Assembly: GCF_016916835.1 (NCBI RefSeq)
Contig: NZ_JAFFIX010000010.1
Location: 124,001-188,000, forward strand
DNA length: 64,000 bases
Reading direction: 5' to 3'
From: Actinacidiphila bryophytorum
GTDB lineage: Bacteria > Actinomycetota > Actinomycetes > Streptomycetales > Streptomycetaceae
The notes under the pieces are model-generated. The model was not told where the DNA came from and searched no databases. It was given only the letters and a program-made list of their open reading frames with translations. This document shows, piece after piece, positions 63,502 to 64,000 of the stretch; positions within the stretch are counted from its first letter, which is position 1; each line of letters opens with the position of its first letter. Position numbers and translations under genes: made by a program.

Positions 63502-64000
63502 ATGCTCGCTCCCCCCACCGGTACGGCCGCACTGAGAACCTCGGTGTTGTCGAACCGGCGCAAGACGGCCGCGGCGGTCATCACGGCGCTGATCGCCTCG
63601 CTGCTGCTCTTCGTGCCCATGCGCTCCGCGCATGCCGCCGACACCCTGCTGTCGCAGGGCAAGACCGTCACCGCCTCCTCGACCGAGAACGCCGGCACCC
63701 CGGCGTCCGCGGCGGTGGACGGCAACACCGGCACCCGCTGGTCCAGCGCGGCGGCCGACCCGCAGTGGCTGCAGGTCGACCTCGGCGCCACGGACACGAT
63801 CTCGTCCGTCACCCTCAACTGGGAGACGGCGTACGGCAAGGCCTTCAAGATCCAGACCTCGGCGGACGGCTCCACCTGGACCGACGTCTACTCCACCACG
63901 ACCGGCACCGGCGGCGTGCAGACGGTTTCCGTAAACGGTTCCGGGCGCTTTGTCCGGATGTACGGGACCGCCCGCGGCACCCAGTACGGCTACTCGCTGT
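63502..64000 (+). CDS. Secreted F5/8-type C (CBM32-like) domain protein, start only
   Basis: The first 166 codons of an exported protein that continues beyond the window. A signal peptide (TAAAVITALIASLLLFVPMRSAHA, about residues 22-45, cleavage AHA/AD) precedes a discoidin/CBM32-like beta-sandwich: GKTVTASSTENAGTPASAAVDGN, TRWSSAAADPQWLQVDLGA and FVRMYGTARGTQYGYSL. Such N-terminal modules are typically followed by a glycoside hydrolase; which one cannot be seen. The LacI-type palindrome upstream supports a carbohydrate-degrading role. The ATG at 63502 follows AGGAGAG. Confidence 0.85.
   Translation, partial: MLAPPTGTAALRTSVLSNRRKTAAAVITALIASLLLFVPMRSAHAADTLLSQGKTVTASSTENAGTPASAAVDGNTGTRWSSAAADPQWLQVDLGATDTISSVTLNWETAYGKAFKIQTSADGSTWTDVYSTTTGTGGVQTVSVNGSGRFVRMYGTARGTQYGYSL

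Overview
The window is GC-rich, densely packed actinobacterial chromosome, most likely from Streptomyces or a close relative in the Streptomycetaceae. This rests on the strong third-position GC bias, frequent GTG starts, the large load of secreted carbohydrate-active enzymes with LacI regulators, a mycothiol-type maleylpyruvate isomerase homologue, an ECF42-type sigma factor, and interspersed copies of the short intergenic repeat with core AGGGGCGCGGGGAACTGCGC. No rRNA, tRNA, CRISPR array, insertion sequence or phage gene was recognised.

Layout. 1-3.5 kb: the N-terminal part of a monomeric isocitrate dehydrogenase, a glycerol facilitator and a LacI regulator. 3.7-8.6 kb: a translationally coupled GH115/GH43 pair for glucuronoxylan side chains, behind a promoter with palindromes at its start site. 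8.6-12.6 kb: a type III polyketide synthase, an ICMT-type methyltransferase and a FAD oxidoreductase, facing a UbiA prenyltransferase across a repeat-filled gap; this looks like a phenolic-lipid or prenylated-phenol locus. 12.6-17.1 kb: a membrane protein, a cupredoxin lipoprotein, a proline-rich membrane protein and an aromatic-ring FAD monooxygenase. 17.2-21.9 kb: a polyhydroxybutyrate module of GAF/PucR-type regulator, 3-hydroxybutyrate dehydrogenase and divergent extracellular PHB depolymerase; the two divergent promoters share the same architecture. 21.9-26 kb: a methyltransferase, a cis-prenyltransferase, and an MFS exporter/TetR pair with a perfect double operator.

26-31.9 kb: zinc-free ribosomal protein bL36, a divergent histidine-rich SPHF-repeat protein, a GNAT enzyme, an ArgP/LysG-LysE amino-acid export pair, and a PAS/GAF/PP2C phosphatase. 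31.9-41.5 kb: two LacI regulators, an aldo/keto reductase, a sugar ABC importer and a divergent GH92 alpha-mannosidase; the importer and mannosidase promoters carry the same operator at their start sites. 41.5-44 kb: glgA-glgC for glycogen. 44-52 kb: GNAT, CE7 esterase, SigB/F-type sigma factor, sugar-porter MFS, DUF1275 protein, YCII/ECF42 pair and a histidine-phosphatase-fold protein. 52.2-57.5 kb: a broken ATPase gene ending at repeat DNA, a GH9 cellulase under a perfect CebR-type box, and a GH3 lipoprotein. 57.5-64 kb: efeO-efeB iron uptake, a sortase-anchored phosphoesterase, a mycothiol-dependent isomerase homologue, and the start of a secreted F5/8-type (CBM32-like) protein.

Taken together the window encodes a saprophyte's polymer-degrading toolkit (xylan, cellulose, mannose-containing glycans, PHB) interleaved with storage and stress functions. 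Much of its regulation can be read as palindromes at recognisable promoters. Start codons were chosen from ribosome-binding sites where visible; several remain ambiguous and are flagged.
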